Counted from the stretch's first letter, positions 25,845 to 33,392 are shown. The stretch: 59,320 bases of DNA from SFWF01 sp045587065 (GCA_045587065.1 JAZNBQ010000044.1:1-59320), one strand, 5' to 3'. Program-made: numbers and translations. Notes: generated by a model from the sequence alone, not told the origin.

Positions 25845-27029
25845 ATGGAAATGAAATTTGATTACAGTGACGTGGGTTTCAAAGAAAACGGCAAATTAAA
25901 ACTTTTAATAATAGTAGGTACAAGACCTGAGATAATTCGTCTTGCCGCCGTTATAAAAAAATGCCGTAAGTATTTTGACTGTATTTTAGCTCATACAGGT
26001 CAGAATTACGATTACAATCTAAACGGCGTTTTCTTTGAGGATTTAAAGCTTGATGCTCCTGAGGTTTATATGGATGCGGTAGGAGATGACCTGGGTGCAA
26101 CAGTTGGAAATATTATTAACTGTTCCTACAAGCTTATGAATCAGATTAAACCGGACGCGCTTCTCATTTTGGGAGATACCAACTCTTGTCTTTCGGCAAT
26201 TGCTGCAAAACGACTTCATATTCCTATTTTCCATATGGAAGCAGGAAACAGGTGCAAGGACGAATGTCTGCCTGAAGAGACCAACCGCAGAATAGTTGAT
26301 ATTATATCTGACGTTAACCTTGCCTATAGTGAACACGCAAGAAAATATCTTCACGAGTGCGGTCTGCCCAAAGAGAGAGTTTACGTAACAGGCTCTCCAA
26401 TGGCAGAGGTGCTGAGTGAAAATTTAAAAGAGATAGAAAAGTCCGATATACTTAAAAAACTTTCTCTTAAAAAGGGTAAATATATTCTTCTGTCTTGTCA
26501 CAGAGAGGAAAATATTGATACCGAAAAGAATTTCCTCTCGCTTTTCAGTGCTATTAATAAAATTGCAGAAAAATATGATATGCCTGTTTTATATTCTTGT
26601 CATCCACGCTCTAAAAAGCGTCTGGAGGAAAATGGATTCAAGCTTGATAGCAGAGTAATCTGCCACGAGCCCCTTGGATTTCATGATTACAACTCTCTTC
26701 AGATGAATGCTTTTGCGGTAATTTCCGATTCAGGCACTCTTCCTGAGGAAAGCTCTTTCTTTACTTCTATAGGAAAGCCTTTCCCTGCAGTTTGCATCAG
26801 AACTTCAACAGAAAGGCCTGAGGCTCTTGACAAGGCTTGTTTTGTACTTGCAGGAATTGACGAAAAATCTCTTCTTCAGGCGGTAGAAACTGCGGTTACT
26901 GCAAATAGTGACGGAGATTTTGGCATACCTGTTCCTGATTATGTTGACACCAACGTTTCCACTAAGGTGGTAAAACTTATTCAGTCTTATACAGGTGTAG
27001 TAGATAAAATGGTTTGGAGAAAATTTTAA
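25845..27029 (+). CDS. capG: CapG-type UDP-N-acetyl-L-fucosamine-forming 2-epimerase
   Basis: Third UDP-FucNAc enzyme, a 2-epimerase of the WecB/MnaA fold converting UDP-2-acetamido-2,6-dideoxy-L-talose to UDP-L-FucNAc. The 394-aa protein has LLIIVGTRPEIIRLAAVI, HTGQNYDYNLNGVFFEDL, GDTNSCLSAIAAKRLHIPIFHMEAGNR, EETNRRIVDIIS, LLSCHREENIDTEKNF, and SDSGTLPEES. The EAGNRCKDEC wording, rather than EAGLRT, marks the CapG subgroup. It abuts the previous gene, and its stop overlaps the manA ATG (TAATG). Confidence 0.92.
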   Translation: MEMKFDYSDVGFKENGKLKLLIIVGTRPEIIRLAAVIKKCRKYFDCILAHTGQNYDYNLNGVFFEDLKLDAPEVYMDAVGDDLGATVGNIINCSYKLMNQIKPDALLILGDTNSCLSAIAAKRLHIPIFHMEAGNRCKDECLPEETNRRIVDIISDVNLAYSEHARKYLHECGLPKERVYVTGSPMAEVLSENLKEIEKSDILKKLSLKKGKYILLSCHREENIDTEKNFLSLFSAINKIAEKYDMPVLYSCHPRSKKRLEENGFKLDSRVICHEPLGFHDYNSLQMNAFAVISDSGTLPEESSFFTSIGKPFPAVCIRTSTERPEALDKACFVLAGIDEKSLLQAVETAVTANSDGDFGIPVPDYVDTNVSTKVVKLIQSYTGVVDKMVWRKF

Positions 27030-27958
27030 TGGAAATACTAAAAATTAAACCTGCCTACAAAGATTATCTTTGGGGCGGAGAAAGACTCAAAAAAGAGTAC
27101 GGCAAGGAGACAGATATGTCTCCCTTGGCAGAAAGTTGGGAGTTAAGCGTTCACCCGGATGGCCCTAGCGTAATTGTTGGAGGCGAATATGACGGAAAGA
27201 CCTTAAAAGAGTATTTAGACGAAAATCCAACTGCTTTAGGCGAGGCAAACTCTACGGGAGAGCTGCCTATTCTTATTAAACTTATAGATGCCGAGGACAA
27301 TTTAAGCATTCAGGTACATCCTGATAACGAAATGGCTAAAGAGCTTGAAAACCAAAACGGCAAGACAGAAATGTGGTACGTTGTGGATGCAAAGCCTGAC
27401 GCCAAAATTATTTTTGGTATGAAAGAGGACACCCAAAAGAGTGTTGTAGAAAAGGCAATAAAGGAAAACACAGTGCTTGACCTTCTTTCTGTAAACGATT
27501 CTAAAAAAGGAGACGTTTTCTTTGTTGAGGCAGGTACTATTCACGCCATTGGTAAGGGCAACCTTATTGCAGAAATTCAGCAAAACTCCAACGTTACATA
27601 TAGACTTTACGATTACAACCGTAAAGGTAAAGACGGCAAAACAAGAGAACTGCATATAGAAAAAGGCCTTAAAGCCTCAGATACCAAGGCGGTTAAAAAC
27701 CACGAAACACCAAGCCTTTCAGACGGCACAAGACTTTTAGCCTCTTGCGAATATTTTGCAGTTAGAGAATTAAAGTTAAACGGCGAGTTTACCTTTAACA
27801 CAACCAAGAAAAGCTACTGCGCTCTCTTAAACGTGGGCGGCAGTTCAAAGATAGACGGGGAAGATTTCTCCCAAGGCCAGTGCCTCTTTATTCCTGCCGC
27901 CGACGGACAGGTAAAACTGGAAGGTAACAGCACAATTCTTATAACAGAGACTTTATAA
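27029..27958 (+). CDS. manA: Mannose-6-phosphate isomerase, class I
   Basis: Interconverts fructose-6-phosphate and mannose-6-phosphate, zinc-dependent, cytosolic. The 309-aa protein begins with LKIKPAYKDYLWGGERLK and contains LADEDN-type core LIDAEDNLSIQVHPDNE (zinc ligands Gln and His), EMWYVVDAKP (Glu), and VEAGTIHAIGKG (His). This is the short Firmicutes form without the N-terminal extension of enteric ManA. ATG 27029 overlaps the capG stop by one base and TGGAGA lies upstream. It may feed GDP-mannose for the polymer, but no ManB/ManC is in the window. It is the last gene of the polysaccharide run; its end overlaps the convergent SLOG gene by 6 bp. Confidence 0.93.
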   Translation: MEILKIKPAYKDYLWGGERLKKEYGKETDMSPLAESWELSVHPDGPSVIVGGEYDGKTLKEYLDENPTALGEANSTGELPILIKLIDAEDNLSIQVHPDNEMAKELENQNGKTEMWYVVDAKPDAKIIFGMKEDTQKSVVEKAIKENTVLDLLSVNDSKKGDVFFVEAGTIHAIGKGNLIAEIQQNSNVTYRLYDYNRKGKDGKTRELHIEKGLKASDTKAVKNHETPSLSDGTRLLASCEYFAVRELKLNGEFTFNTTKKSYCALLNVGGSSKIDGEDFSQGQCLFIPAADGQVKLEGNSTILITETL

Positions 27959-28423
27959 TATTCTAATTATTTTTTTACATTGTTTTATAGCGTAGTCAAG
28001 GGCGATTTTGGTGCCGCTTTTGCGAGTGGTTGGAGCGCTCTGCTCGTCATAATAAACTATGCAATAATGGCTATTATCTATCATCTCATAATTACGCTCA
28101 ACATAAGAGGCTCTGCCTGAATTCAATATCTTTTCGGAGAAATAAGTGTCATCGTAGCTTTCCAGCAAATAATTTTTATAATCCTCACTTATGTATGGAT
28201 ATTCTGCTCGCACATAAATTCGTTTTATGTGCGGGTATTTTTCTTTTATTTTGGTAACAGTTTCGCGGCACAGGCTATTGAATCGGCTTTTACTACCAAA
28301 TAGAAAAGTATCGACTTCTTTCTCGATAATAAGCTTCTCAACTGTGTTGAAAAGTTTTAATTTTAGTTCCTCGGTTTCATTTATATTTCTATGTCCAAAA
28401 AAGCAACAAGTATTTTTCTTCAT
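27953..28423 (-). CDS. SLOG-family (DprA/LOG fold-like) protein
   Basis: A 156-aa cytosolic protein starting CCFFGHRNI, with DTFLFGSKSRFNSLC, RIYVRAEYPY and CIVYYDEQSAPTTRKSGTKIALDYA. These fit the Rossmann-like SLOG fold proteins (YpsA/DUF1273-related), thought to bind nucleotides or nucleotide-derived ligands. It is divergent from the small ribbon-helix-helix gene, sharing a 107-bp control region with two palindromes. Its 3' end overlaps manA. Function unknown. Confidence 0.78.
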   Translation of the reverse strand: MKKNTCCFFGHRNINETEELKLKLFNTVEKLIIEKEVDTFLFGSKSRFNSLCRETVTKIKEKYPHIKRIYVRAEYPYISEDYKNYLLESYDDTYFSEKILNSGRASYVERNYEMIDNSHYCIVYYDEQSAPTTRKSGTKIALDYAIKQCKKIIRIL

Positions 28424-28442
28424 AACATTCCCCTTAAAAGAT

Positions 28443-28465
28443 TATAGATATACAGTGTATCTATA
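28443..28465. promoter_or_regulatory. 23-bp near-perfect palindrome, candidate operator 1
   Basis: TATAGATATAC-A-GTGTATCTATA pairs at 10 of 11 positions around a central A. It lies 20 bp upstream of the SLOG start, within its likely promoter. Confidence 0.55.
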
Positions 28466-28494
28466 ATCAACATTGTAACACATAATGTATTTAA

Positions 28495-28517
28495 AATAAA
28501 CATACAATATGTTTATT
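28495..28517. promoter_or_regulatory. 23-bp perfect palindrome, candidate operator 2
   Basis: Arms AATAAACATA and TATGTTTATT are perfectly complementary around CAA, 14 bp before the ribbon-helix-helix start codon. This is the position expected for autorepression by the small DNA-binding protein. Confidence 0.6.
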
Positions 28518-28530
28518 ACGAGGTGAATTT

Positions 28531-28731
28531 ATGGCTATCAAAAGTGTTTCAATAAGAATTGAAGAAGAAATGTTAAATAAACTTTCACATATCGCTGATT
28601 ACGAAGGTAGAAGCGTAAACAGTCAAGTGCTTGTTTTAATAAGAGAAAGCATAAAAGCTTTTGAAGATGTAAATGGCGCTATTAACGGAGAAATTACTCC
28701 TGCTTCAAATGTAAAACCTACTCGCAAATAA
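28531..28731 (+). CDS. Arc-like ribbon-helix-helix DNA-binding protein
   Basis: A 66-aa protein. KSVSIRIEEEMLNKLSHIADYEGRSVNSQVLVLIRESIKAFE is a typical Arc/MetJ-type ribbon-helix-helix: a beta strand followed by two helices with SVNSQ at the helix turn. Residues 49-66 form a short polar tail. GAGGTG precedes the ATG. The two palindromes just upstream suggest that it represses itself and perhaps the divergent SLOG gene. No toxin partner follows; a terminator comes right after. Confidence 0.85.
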   Translation: MAIKSVSIRIEEEMLNKLSHIADYEGRSVNSQVLVLIRESIKAFEDVNGAINGEITPASNVKPTRK

Positions 28732-28734
28732 TAA

Positions 28735-28769
28735 AAAACTCTCTGCTAAATTTCAGCAGAGAGTTTTTT
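28735..28769 (+). terminator. Terminator after the ribbon-helix-helix gene
   Basis: The stem AACTCTCTGCT/AGCAGAGAGTT has a 7-nt loop and T tails in both directions. It may also end rnhA transcripts arriving from the other side. Confidence 0.9.
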
Positions 28770-28824
28770 GTTTGATTAATTTTCGTTAGTTGACTTTAGA
28801 GTGTGTTTAAAGTAAAAAGATTAA

Positions 28825-29265
28825 TTATAAATTTTTATAGAAGTTTACTGCAAGTTGGTCGCAGCGTTCGTTTTCTTTATGTCCGTTATGGCCTTTTACC
28901 CAATTAAATGTTACCTCGTGGGTGTCTAAAAGGGGCAAAAGAGTTTCCCACAAATCTACGTTTAAGGCCGGCTTCTTGTCGGCTTTTTTCCAACCGTTTT
29001 TCTGCCAGGAATATACCCAACCATTTAAAATGGCGTCGCATACGTATTTAGAATCGGTAGTCAGTTTTACAACGCAAGGTTCTTTTAAAGCGGAGAGGGC
29101 TTTTATCACGGCGGTTAATTCCATACGATTGTTGGTGGTTTCTTTTTCGCCGCCGCAAAGCTCTTTTTCCTTGTCCCCATAACGAAGAATAGCGCCCCAA
29201 CCCCCAGGACCGGGATTTCCTGGACATGCGCCGTCTGTAAAAATTTCTATATATTTTCTTGTCAT
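28825..29265 (-). CDS. rnhA: Ribonuclease HI
   Basis: Degrades RNA in RNA-DNA hybrids. The 146-aa protein has the four catalytic acids in order: D11 in FTDGACPGNPGPGG, E49 in NNRMELTA, D71 in TTDSKYV and D136 in ERCDQLAV, plus the WVKGHNGHKEN loop. The start is placed at ATG 29265: TAGGTGAT lies six bases upstream, whereas the GTG three codons earlier lies within that site. It is 9 bp downstream of lexA on the same strand, probably cotranscribed. Confidence 0.95.
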   Translation of the reverse strand: MTRKYIEIFTDGACPGNPGPGGWGAILRYGDKEKELCGGEKETTNNRMELTAVIKALSALKEPCVVKLTTDSKYVCDAILNGWVYSWQKNGWKKADKKPALNVDLWETLLPLLDTHEVTFNWVKGHNGHKENERCDQLAVNFYKNL

Positions 29266-29274
29266 ATAAATCAC

Positions 29275-29862
29275 CTAATATTTACGGTAACTGCCGATAA
29301 CCTTGCCCAGAACCGAGGGGTTTTCAGGGTAGATAGGAGAAAAATCAGGATTTTCAGGCATAAAGATTACTTTGCCGTCTTTTATAAGAAGTCTCTTAAC
29401 GGTGGCTTCGTCGCCGTCCATACCAATTACAATATCTCCGCTTCTGGTGGGGGCGTCTTTATCGGCAACTACGATGTCGCCGTCCATAATTCCTATGTCT
29501 CGCATACTAAAGCCCTCTACGCGCAAAGCGAAAAGACTGCCTGAGTTGGTAGTGGGGTAGGGAATATAATCCTCTATTTCTTCTACCGCCAAAATAGGTT
29601 GACCTGCAGTTACTCTGCCAAGGACGGGAACCTGAGCGGTGGCGGTGCTGCCTGCAATACGAATTGCCCTGGAAAATCTAGGGTCGCGCTCTATGTAGCC
29701 GTTTTCCTCTAACGCACCTAAAATGGCGTGAACCGTTGAGGTGGACTTAATGCCTGTAGCAGTACAAATTTCTCGCACTGAGGGTGGAATTCCATTTCCC
29801 AAGGTTTTTACAAGAAAGTTATAAACGGCACCTTGTTTTTCACTAAGTGTAGGTCTCGACAT
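29275..29862 (-). CDS. lexA: LexA SOS repressor
   Basis: The 195-aa repressor of DNA-damage genes. It has an N-terminal winged helix (SVREICTATGIKSTSTVHAIL, about 28-48) and a C-terminal S24 peptidase domain. The self-cleavage site is A86-G87 in GRVTAGQP, nucleophile S119 in EGFSMRD and general base K156 in EATVKRLL. AGGAGG sits 6 bp before the ATG. Its promoter carries a candidate SOS box overlapping the predicted start of transcription, so autoregulation is likely. Confidence 0.96.
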   Translation of the reverse strand: MSRPTLSEKQGAVYNFLVKTLGNGIPPSVREICTATGIKSTSTVHAILGALEENGYIERDPRFSRAIRIAGSTATAQVPVLGRVTAGQPILAVEEIEDYIPYPTTNSGSLFALRVEGFSMRDIGIMDGDIVVADKDAPTRSGDIVIGMDGDEATVKRLLIKDGKVIFMPENPDFSPIYPENPSVLGKVIGSYRKY

Positions 29863-29877
29863 TACACTTCCTCCTAC

Positions 29878-29891
29878 CGAACAAATATTCT
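29878..29891. promoter_or_regulatory. LexA box (SOS box) in the lexA promoter
   Basis: CGAACAAATATTCT matches the Firmicutes CGAAC-N4-GTTCG consensus in the left half-site and approximates the right (ATTCT). It lies between the -10 box and the lexA ribosome binding site. Confidence 0.75.
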
Positions 29892-29897
29892 TTTTTA

Positions 29898-29926
29898 ATT
29901 ATAGCACGAAATGTTTATTTTATCAA
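29898..29926 (-). promoter_or_regulatory. Sigma-A promoter of lexA
   Basis: On the minus strand TTGATA (29926-29921) and TATAAT (29903-29898) are 17 bp apart. The -35 overlaps the last codon of the upstream TauE half-gene. Confidence 0.8.
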
Positions 29927-30273
29927 CTCTTTTTAAAAATTCCTTTTAGACCCAATATAACCAGAAGACCGCCGAAGATTTTTCCCATAAGATTGGCTCC
30001 TAAAAACTTAGAAAGAAAAAAGCCGCCTAAGGCTCCTATAAGGCCGAAAAGGGAGAAAATTAAAACTTTTTTCCACTTTATTTCTTTTTTTATGGCGTAT
30101 ATAATTACAGATACCGTGCCAATTGGTATGAAAAACAGAAGGTTTATTCCTTGTGCTTTTAGTTGGTCCATACCAAGAATTGCCGAAAGATAAATAAGGA
30201 GTACTCCGCCGCCGCCCAGACCCATGGCGCCGATTACTCCTGACAGAAATCCTGCAATAATTCCCCAAATCAT
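29923..30273 (-). CDS. TauE/SafE-family permease, second half-size subunit
   Basis: A 116-aa membrane protein with about four hydrophobic segments (AGFLSGVIGAMGLGGGGVLLIYL; GINLLFFIPIGTVSVIIYAI; VLIFSLFGLIGALGGFFL; GKIFGGLLVILGLKGIF). It matches one half of the TauE/SafE sulfite/anion exporter family, whose full-length members (about 250 aa) have two homologous halves. ATG overlaps the stop of the preceding half-size gene by 4 bp (ATGA), giving tight coupling. It probably forms a heterodimer with that partner. Transported substrate unknown; sulfite, sulfonates or other anions are possible. Confidence 0.85.
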   Translation of the reverse strand: MIWGIIAGFLSGVIGAMGLGGGGVLLIYLSAILGMDQLKAQGINLLFFIPIGTVSVIIYAIKKEIKWKKVLIFSLFGLIGALGGFFLSKFLGANLMGKIFGGLLVILGLKGIFKKS

Positions 30274-30623
30274 CTGAAAAACATTCTCACTCCTGCAAAA
30301 ATCATAAAGGCACCAAAAATACGGCCTAAGTTTTTAGAGGTTATTTTTTTCATTATAAATGTGCCTACCACTGCTCCTGCGACCCCTGAGGGAATATAAG
30401 GAAGAGGGTCTGTGAGAGCAACTCTGCCCTCCCACAAATATAGAATGGCGGAAAAAACCGCAAGAGGAAGAATTACTGCAACGGCATTTGCGTGAGCCTC
30501 TTTTTTATCAAGACCCAGTTTTCGCAAGGACGGCACCGCAACTGTGCCCCCTGCCGCACCTAAAAGTCCGTTTATGAGTCCTGTAAGAGAGCCTAAAACG
30601 GCGGTTAAAAAAGTTTTTTTCAT
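30270..30623 (-). CDS. TauE/SafE-family permease, first half-size subunit
   Basis: A 117-aa membrane protein; TAVLGSLTGLINGLLGAAGGTVAVPSL is the glycine-rich repeat motif of TauE/SafE halves, followed by AVILPLAVFSAILYLWEG, IPSGVAGAVVGTFIM and IFGAFMIFAGVRMFF. The frame is open 20 codons upstream, but ATG 30623 has GAGGTA at a suitable distance and begins the conserved region. It overlaps the second half-size gene by 4 bp. Two separately encoded halves replace the usual single protein. Confidence 0.85.
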   Translation of the reverse strand: MKKTFLTAVLGSLTGLINGLLGAAGGTVAVPSLRKLGLDKKEAHANAVAVILPLAVFSAILYLWEGRVALTDPLPYIPSGVAGAVVGTFIMKKITSKNLGRIFGAFMIFAGVRMFFR

Positions 30624-30677
30624 AAATTGATACCTCAAGGGTATTATTTGTAAAAACCCTTTAAATATAGATGCGAC

Positions 30678-30706
30678 TTGCAAGTTTTAAAAAAATATGA
30701 TAAAAT
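30678..30706 (+). promoter_or_regulatory. Promoter of the PqqD-like/S26 peptidase pair
   Basis: TTGCAA (30678-30683) and TAAAAT (30701-30706) have a 17-bp spacer, 23 bp before the PqqD-like start codon. Confidence 0.65.
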
Positions 30707-30728
30707 TTAAAATACTCGAGGTGATAGT

Positions 30729-30995
30729 ATGAAAATTAAATCGGGATTTATTAAAAGAACGGTGGGCGGTAAGATTATTGCCGTTGCCGTGGGAGAACGC
30801 TGCAAGGAAATTGACGGCATGATTACCCTTAACGATATGGCAGGATTTATCTGGGACCAGTTGGAAAACGACGTTACAAAAGAAAAGATAGTATCTGCCG
30901 TTTTAAAGGAATATGAGACCGACAAAGAAAGAGCGGAAAAGGACGTATCGGCATTTATAGAGCGTTTAAGAGAAGCAGGGATTTTAGATGAGTAA
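30729..30995 (+). CDS. PqqD-like (RRE-type) small protein
   Basis: An 88-aa protein of the PqqD family, the winged-helix fold that binds leader peptides in RiPP pathways. MITLNDMAGFIWDQLENDVTKEKIVSAVLKEYETDKERAEKDVSAFIERLREAGIL is the characteristic C-terminal helical part, with the ALN(D)xxxxxIW motif. The N-terminal strand region (KSGFIKRTVGGKIIAVAVGE) is complete. It overlaps the S26 peptidase gene by 8 bp. No radical SAM enzyme, precursor peptide or ABC exporter is nearby, so a peptide-maturation role is inferred only from the family and the partner. Confidence 0.83.
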   Translation: MKIKSGFIKRTVGGKIIAVAVGERCKEIDGMITLNDMAGFIWDQLENDVTKEKIVSAVLKEYETDKERAEKDVSAFIERLREAGILDE

Positions 30996-31452
30996 TTTTG
31001 ATTTTTCAGCAGAGGAATTAGCGCCTGTAATTTTGGAGGTAATAGAAAAAGAGGGTAGTTTCAGACTTTTTCCCAAAGGGGAAAGTATGAGACCTACTAT
31101 TTGTCAGGGGGAAGATTCTGTTATTTTAGTAGCGCCTGAAAACCTCAAAAAATACGACATAGTTTTTTACAAACGCCAAAACGGGCAGTACGTAATACAC
31201 AGAATAATGAAAATAAAAGACCATAGTCTTACCCTTGCAGGAGATAATCAGTTTTTTACAGAACAAGGGGTTAAAAAAGAGAGGGTAATAGCCAAGGTTG
31301 GCGGTATTTACAAAGGAGAAAGACTTATAAAGGCAGACAGTTTAAATTACAAAATAAAGTCTTTTCTTCTGGTTAGCGCCAAACCTTTAAGACGTGTTTT
31401 GGGCGGAATAGGCAGAAGATTAAAAAAATACTTGATTTTTAAAGGTAAATAG
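30988..31452 (+). CDS. S24/S26-family (signal peptidase-like) protease
   Basis: A 154-aa protein with the signal-peptidase fold. The nucleophile is in FPKGESMRPTI (Ser near residue 34), the probable lysine base is in YDIVFYKRQNGQYVIHRI, and LAGDNQFFTEQGV is the family GDN box. Unlike SipS-type enzymes it lacks a clear N-terminal membrane anchor; a weakly hydrophobic, basic stretch near residues 120-150 may associate with the membrane. ATG overlaps the PqqD-like stop by 8 bp, so the two are coupled. Target unknown. The promoter of the next operon lies in its last codons. Confidence 0.8.
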   Translation: MSNFDFSAEELAPVILEVIEKEGSFRLFPKGESMRPTICQGEDSVILVAPENLKKYDIVFYKRQNGQYVIHRIMKIKDHSLTLAGDNQFFTEQGVKKERVIAKVGGIYKGERLIKADSLNYKIKSFLLVSAKPLRRVLGGIGRRLKKYLIFKGK

Positions 31453-31460
31453 GGTATAAT
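31432..31460 (+). promoter_or_regulatory. Sigma-A promoter of the rimP-ribF operon
   Basis: TTGATT (31432-31437) and a perfect TATAAT (31455-31460) have a 17-bp spacer. The -35 is inside the end of the S26 peptidase gene. Confidence 0.85.
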
Positions 31461-31486
31461 ACTTTACAGATAATGTAAGCAAAGGA

Positions 31487-31514
31487 GAGTGGGGCGACCC
31501 GCTCTTCGTTTTTT
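31487..31514 (+). terminator. Leader attenuator-like hairpin before rimP
   Basis: GAGTGGG/CCCGCTC (one G-U pair) closes a GCGA tetraloop and is followed by TTCGTTTTTT: an intrinsic terminator shape about 20 nt after the predicted transcript start. Just downstream GTTTT-TGT can pair with ACAAAAC, which would compete for the T run. Since the operon encodes NusA, a factor acting on pausing and termination, feedback attenuation is a reasonable inference. Confidence 0.6.
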
Positions 31515-31542
31515 GTATGACAAAACAGAAAGGAAGATGTTT

Positions 31543-31998
31543 TTGGCAGGAGTAGCAGAAAGAGTTTTTACTCTTATTAAAGAAACTGTTGAAGCACAAG
31601 GGGTTAGTCTTTGGGACGTTAGATACTTAAAGGAAGGCGCTTCTTATTATCTGAGAGTATTTATAGATAAAGAAGAGGGCATTTCTATAGATGACTGCAC
31701 CAAGGTTAATCACGCAATAGACCCTATTATTGACGAGGCAGACCCTATAGATAATTCCTATTATTTAGAGGTTTGTTCTACAGGACTTGAGAGAGAACTT
31801 GTACGCCCGGAACATTTTTATGCTAAACTGGGCGAGAAGATAAAGTTGAAGCTTTATAAGGCGCTGGATGGAGCAAAAGAGTTTAGCGGCATTTTAAAAG
31901 ACTTTGACGGCAAAGAGATTACTGTTACGGTGGATGAAAAAGAAATGAAATTTGCACGTAACGAAATTTCTGTTTGCAGACTTGACGATTTTAATTAA
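31543..31998 (+). CDS. rimP: Ribosome maturation factor RimP
   Basis: Needed for 30S subunit maturation. The 151-aa protein has the two RimP domains: N-terminal (VSLWDVRYLKEGASYYLRVFIDKEEGISIDDC, YYLEVCSTGLERELVRPEHF) and a C-terminal SH3-like barrel from about residue 90 (IKLKLYKALDGAKEFSGILKDFDGKEITV). Start: AAAGGA is 8 bp before TTG 31543 but only 2 bp before the in-frame ATG at 31537, so TTG is favoured. It is the first gene of the operon that continues with nusA. Confidence 0.93.
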   Translation: MAGVAERVFTLIKETVEAQGVSLWDVRYLKEGASYYLRVFIDKEEGISIDDCTKVNHAIDPIIDEADPIDNSYYLEVCSTGLERELVRPEHFYAKLGEKIKLKLYKALDGAKEFSGILKDFDGKEITVTVDEKEMKFARNEISVCRLDDFN

Positions 31999-32020
31999 TA
32001 TTTTGGAGGTATAAAGGAAA

Positions 32021-33100
32021 ATGGCTAGAAAGGTAAAAACAGTTGACCAAAACAAAGAATTTTTTGCGGCACTTAAAATAATGGGAGAAGAAAAGGGAAT
32101 TCCTGCAGAGTATTTAGCAGAAAAAATCTCTGCCGCAATTATCGTAGCACTCCGCAAGGACTACGGTTCAGTAGAAAACATAAACTGCATTATTGATACT
32201 GAAAACGAAATATTTAAAGTAATTCTTCGCAAGGACATTGTAGAAGAGGTTGAAAATCCAAAGACTCAGATTCTTCGCGACGAGGCTAAAAAGCAGTACA
32301 AAGCAAAGGCTACAGACGAGTTTGTAGAAATTGAAATGGATACTCGTCAGTTTGGCAGAATTGTTGCTCAAACTGCAAAGCACGTTATTCGTCAGGGCAT
32401 CAGAGATGTTGAACACAGCCAGACTTTAAGCGAGTTCCAGGCTCATAATCGCGAACTTCTTACTGCAGTTGTTCAGAAAATTGACCCTAAGACAGGAAAC
32501 GCAATTGTTTTAATCGGCAAGAGCGAAGCAACCCTTCCAAAACTTGAACAGGTACCTGATGAAGAGTTAAAGGAAGGCGACCATATCAAGGTGTACGTAG
32601 TTGACGTTAAGGACACCGAAAAAGGTCCTAAGATTATGATTTCAAGAACCCATCCGGGTCTTGTTAAGAGACTCTTTGAGGCTGAGGTTCCAGAAATATT
32701 TGACGGAACAATTGAAATTAAATCTATTTCACGTCAGGCAGGTTCCAGAACAAAAATGGCAGTATATTCTGCTAATCCTGAAATTGACCCTGTTGGTTCT
32801 TGCATTGGACCTAAGGGTGCAAGAGTTAACACTATTGTTGAAGAACTTGTTGGCGAGAAAATTGACATTGTAAAATACTCAGAAAATCCTGTGGAGTTTA
32901 TTTCCGAAGCACTTTCTCCTTCAAAGGTTGTTTCTGTGGAAATTATCAGCGAAGAGCCAAAGGTTTGCAAGGTTACAGTTCCTGATTCTCAGCTTTCTCT
33001 TGCTATTGGTAACAAGGGACAGAACGTAAGACTTGCTGCTAAGCTCACAGGTTGGAAGATAGACATCCGTCCAGAAAGCGGATTTTACGGAGAAGAATAA
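32021..33100 (+). CDS. nusA: Transcription termination/antitermination factor NusA
   Basis: Binds RNA polymerase and nascent RNA, and modulates pausing and termination. The 359-aa protein has an N-terminal RNAP-binding domain (1-125), an S1 domain (about 130-200, ending with KIMISRTHPGLVKRLFEAEVPEIFDG) and two KH domains (DPVGSCIGPKGARVNTIVEEL; SLAIGNKGQNVRLAAKLTGWKIDI). It lacks the C-terminal acidic repeats of enteric NusA, as usual in Firmicutes. GGAGGT and AAAGGAAA both precede the ATG. Confidence 0.96.
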   Translation: MARKVKTVDQNKEFFAALKIMGEEKGIPAEYLAEKISAAIIVALRKDYGSVENINCIIDTENEIFKVILRKDIVEEVENPKTQILRDEAKKQYKAKATDEFVEIEMDTRQFGRIVAQTAKHVIRQGIRDVEHSQTLSEFQAHNRELLTAVVQKIDPKTGNAIVLIGKSEATLPKLEQVPDEELKEGDHIKVYVVDVKDTEKGPKIMISRTHPGLVKRLFEAEVPEIFDGTIEIKSISRQAGSRTKMAVYSANPEIDPVGSCIGPKGARVNTIVEELVGEKIDIVKYSENPVEFISEALSPSKVVSVEIISEEPKVCKVTVPDSQLSLAIGNKGQNVRLAAKLTGWKIDIRPESGFYGEE

Positions 33101-33125
33101 TCTAGAGTTTATCGGAGGAATATAT

Positions 33126-33392
33126 ATGCAACAACGAAAAGTGCCTCTCAGACAGTGCGGCGGTTGCGGAGAGCAAAAGCCTAAAGGAGAACTTGTGAGA
33201 ATAGTTCGTTCCCCTGAGGGAGAAATTTTCTTTGACCCTACGGGAAAGAAAAACGGCAGAGGCTCATATATTTGCAATAATAAAAAATGCTTTGAAAAAG
33301 CACTTAAGGCCAAGCGCTTTGAAAGGGCTTTCGGTGTGGCAATTCCTGATGATGTAGTAGAGAAAATTTTGGAGGAAATCGACGGTGAATAG
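33126..33392 (+). CDS. ylxR: YlxR/RnpM RNA-binding protein
   Basis: An 88-aa DUF448 protein, now linked in Bacillus to RNase P modulation. The sequence RQCGGCGEQKPKGELVRIVR, then GKKNGRGSYICNNKKCFEKALK, is diagnostic; four cysteines may bind metal. Its 3' end overlaps ylxQ by 8 bp. Confidence 0.93.
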   Translation: MQQRKVPLRQCGGCGEQKPKGELVRIVRSPEGEIFFDPTGKKNGRGSYICNNKKCFEKALKAKRFERAFGVAIPDDVVEKILEEIDGE

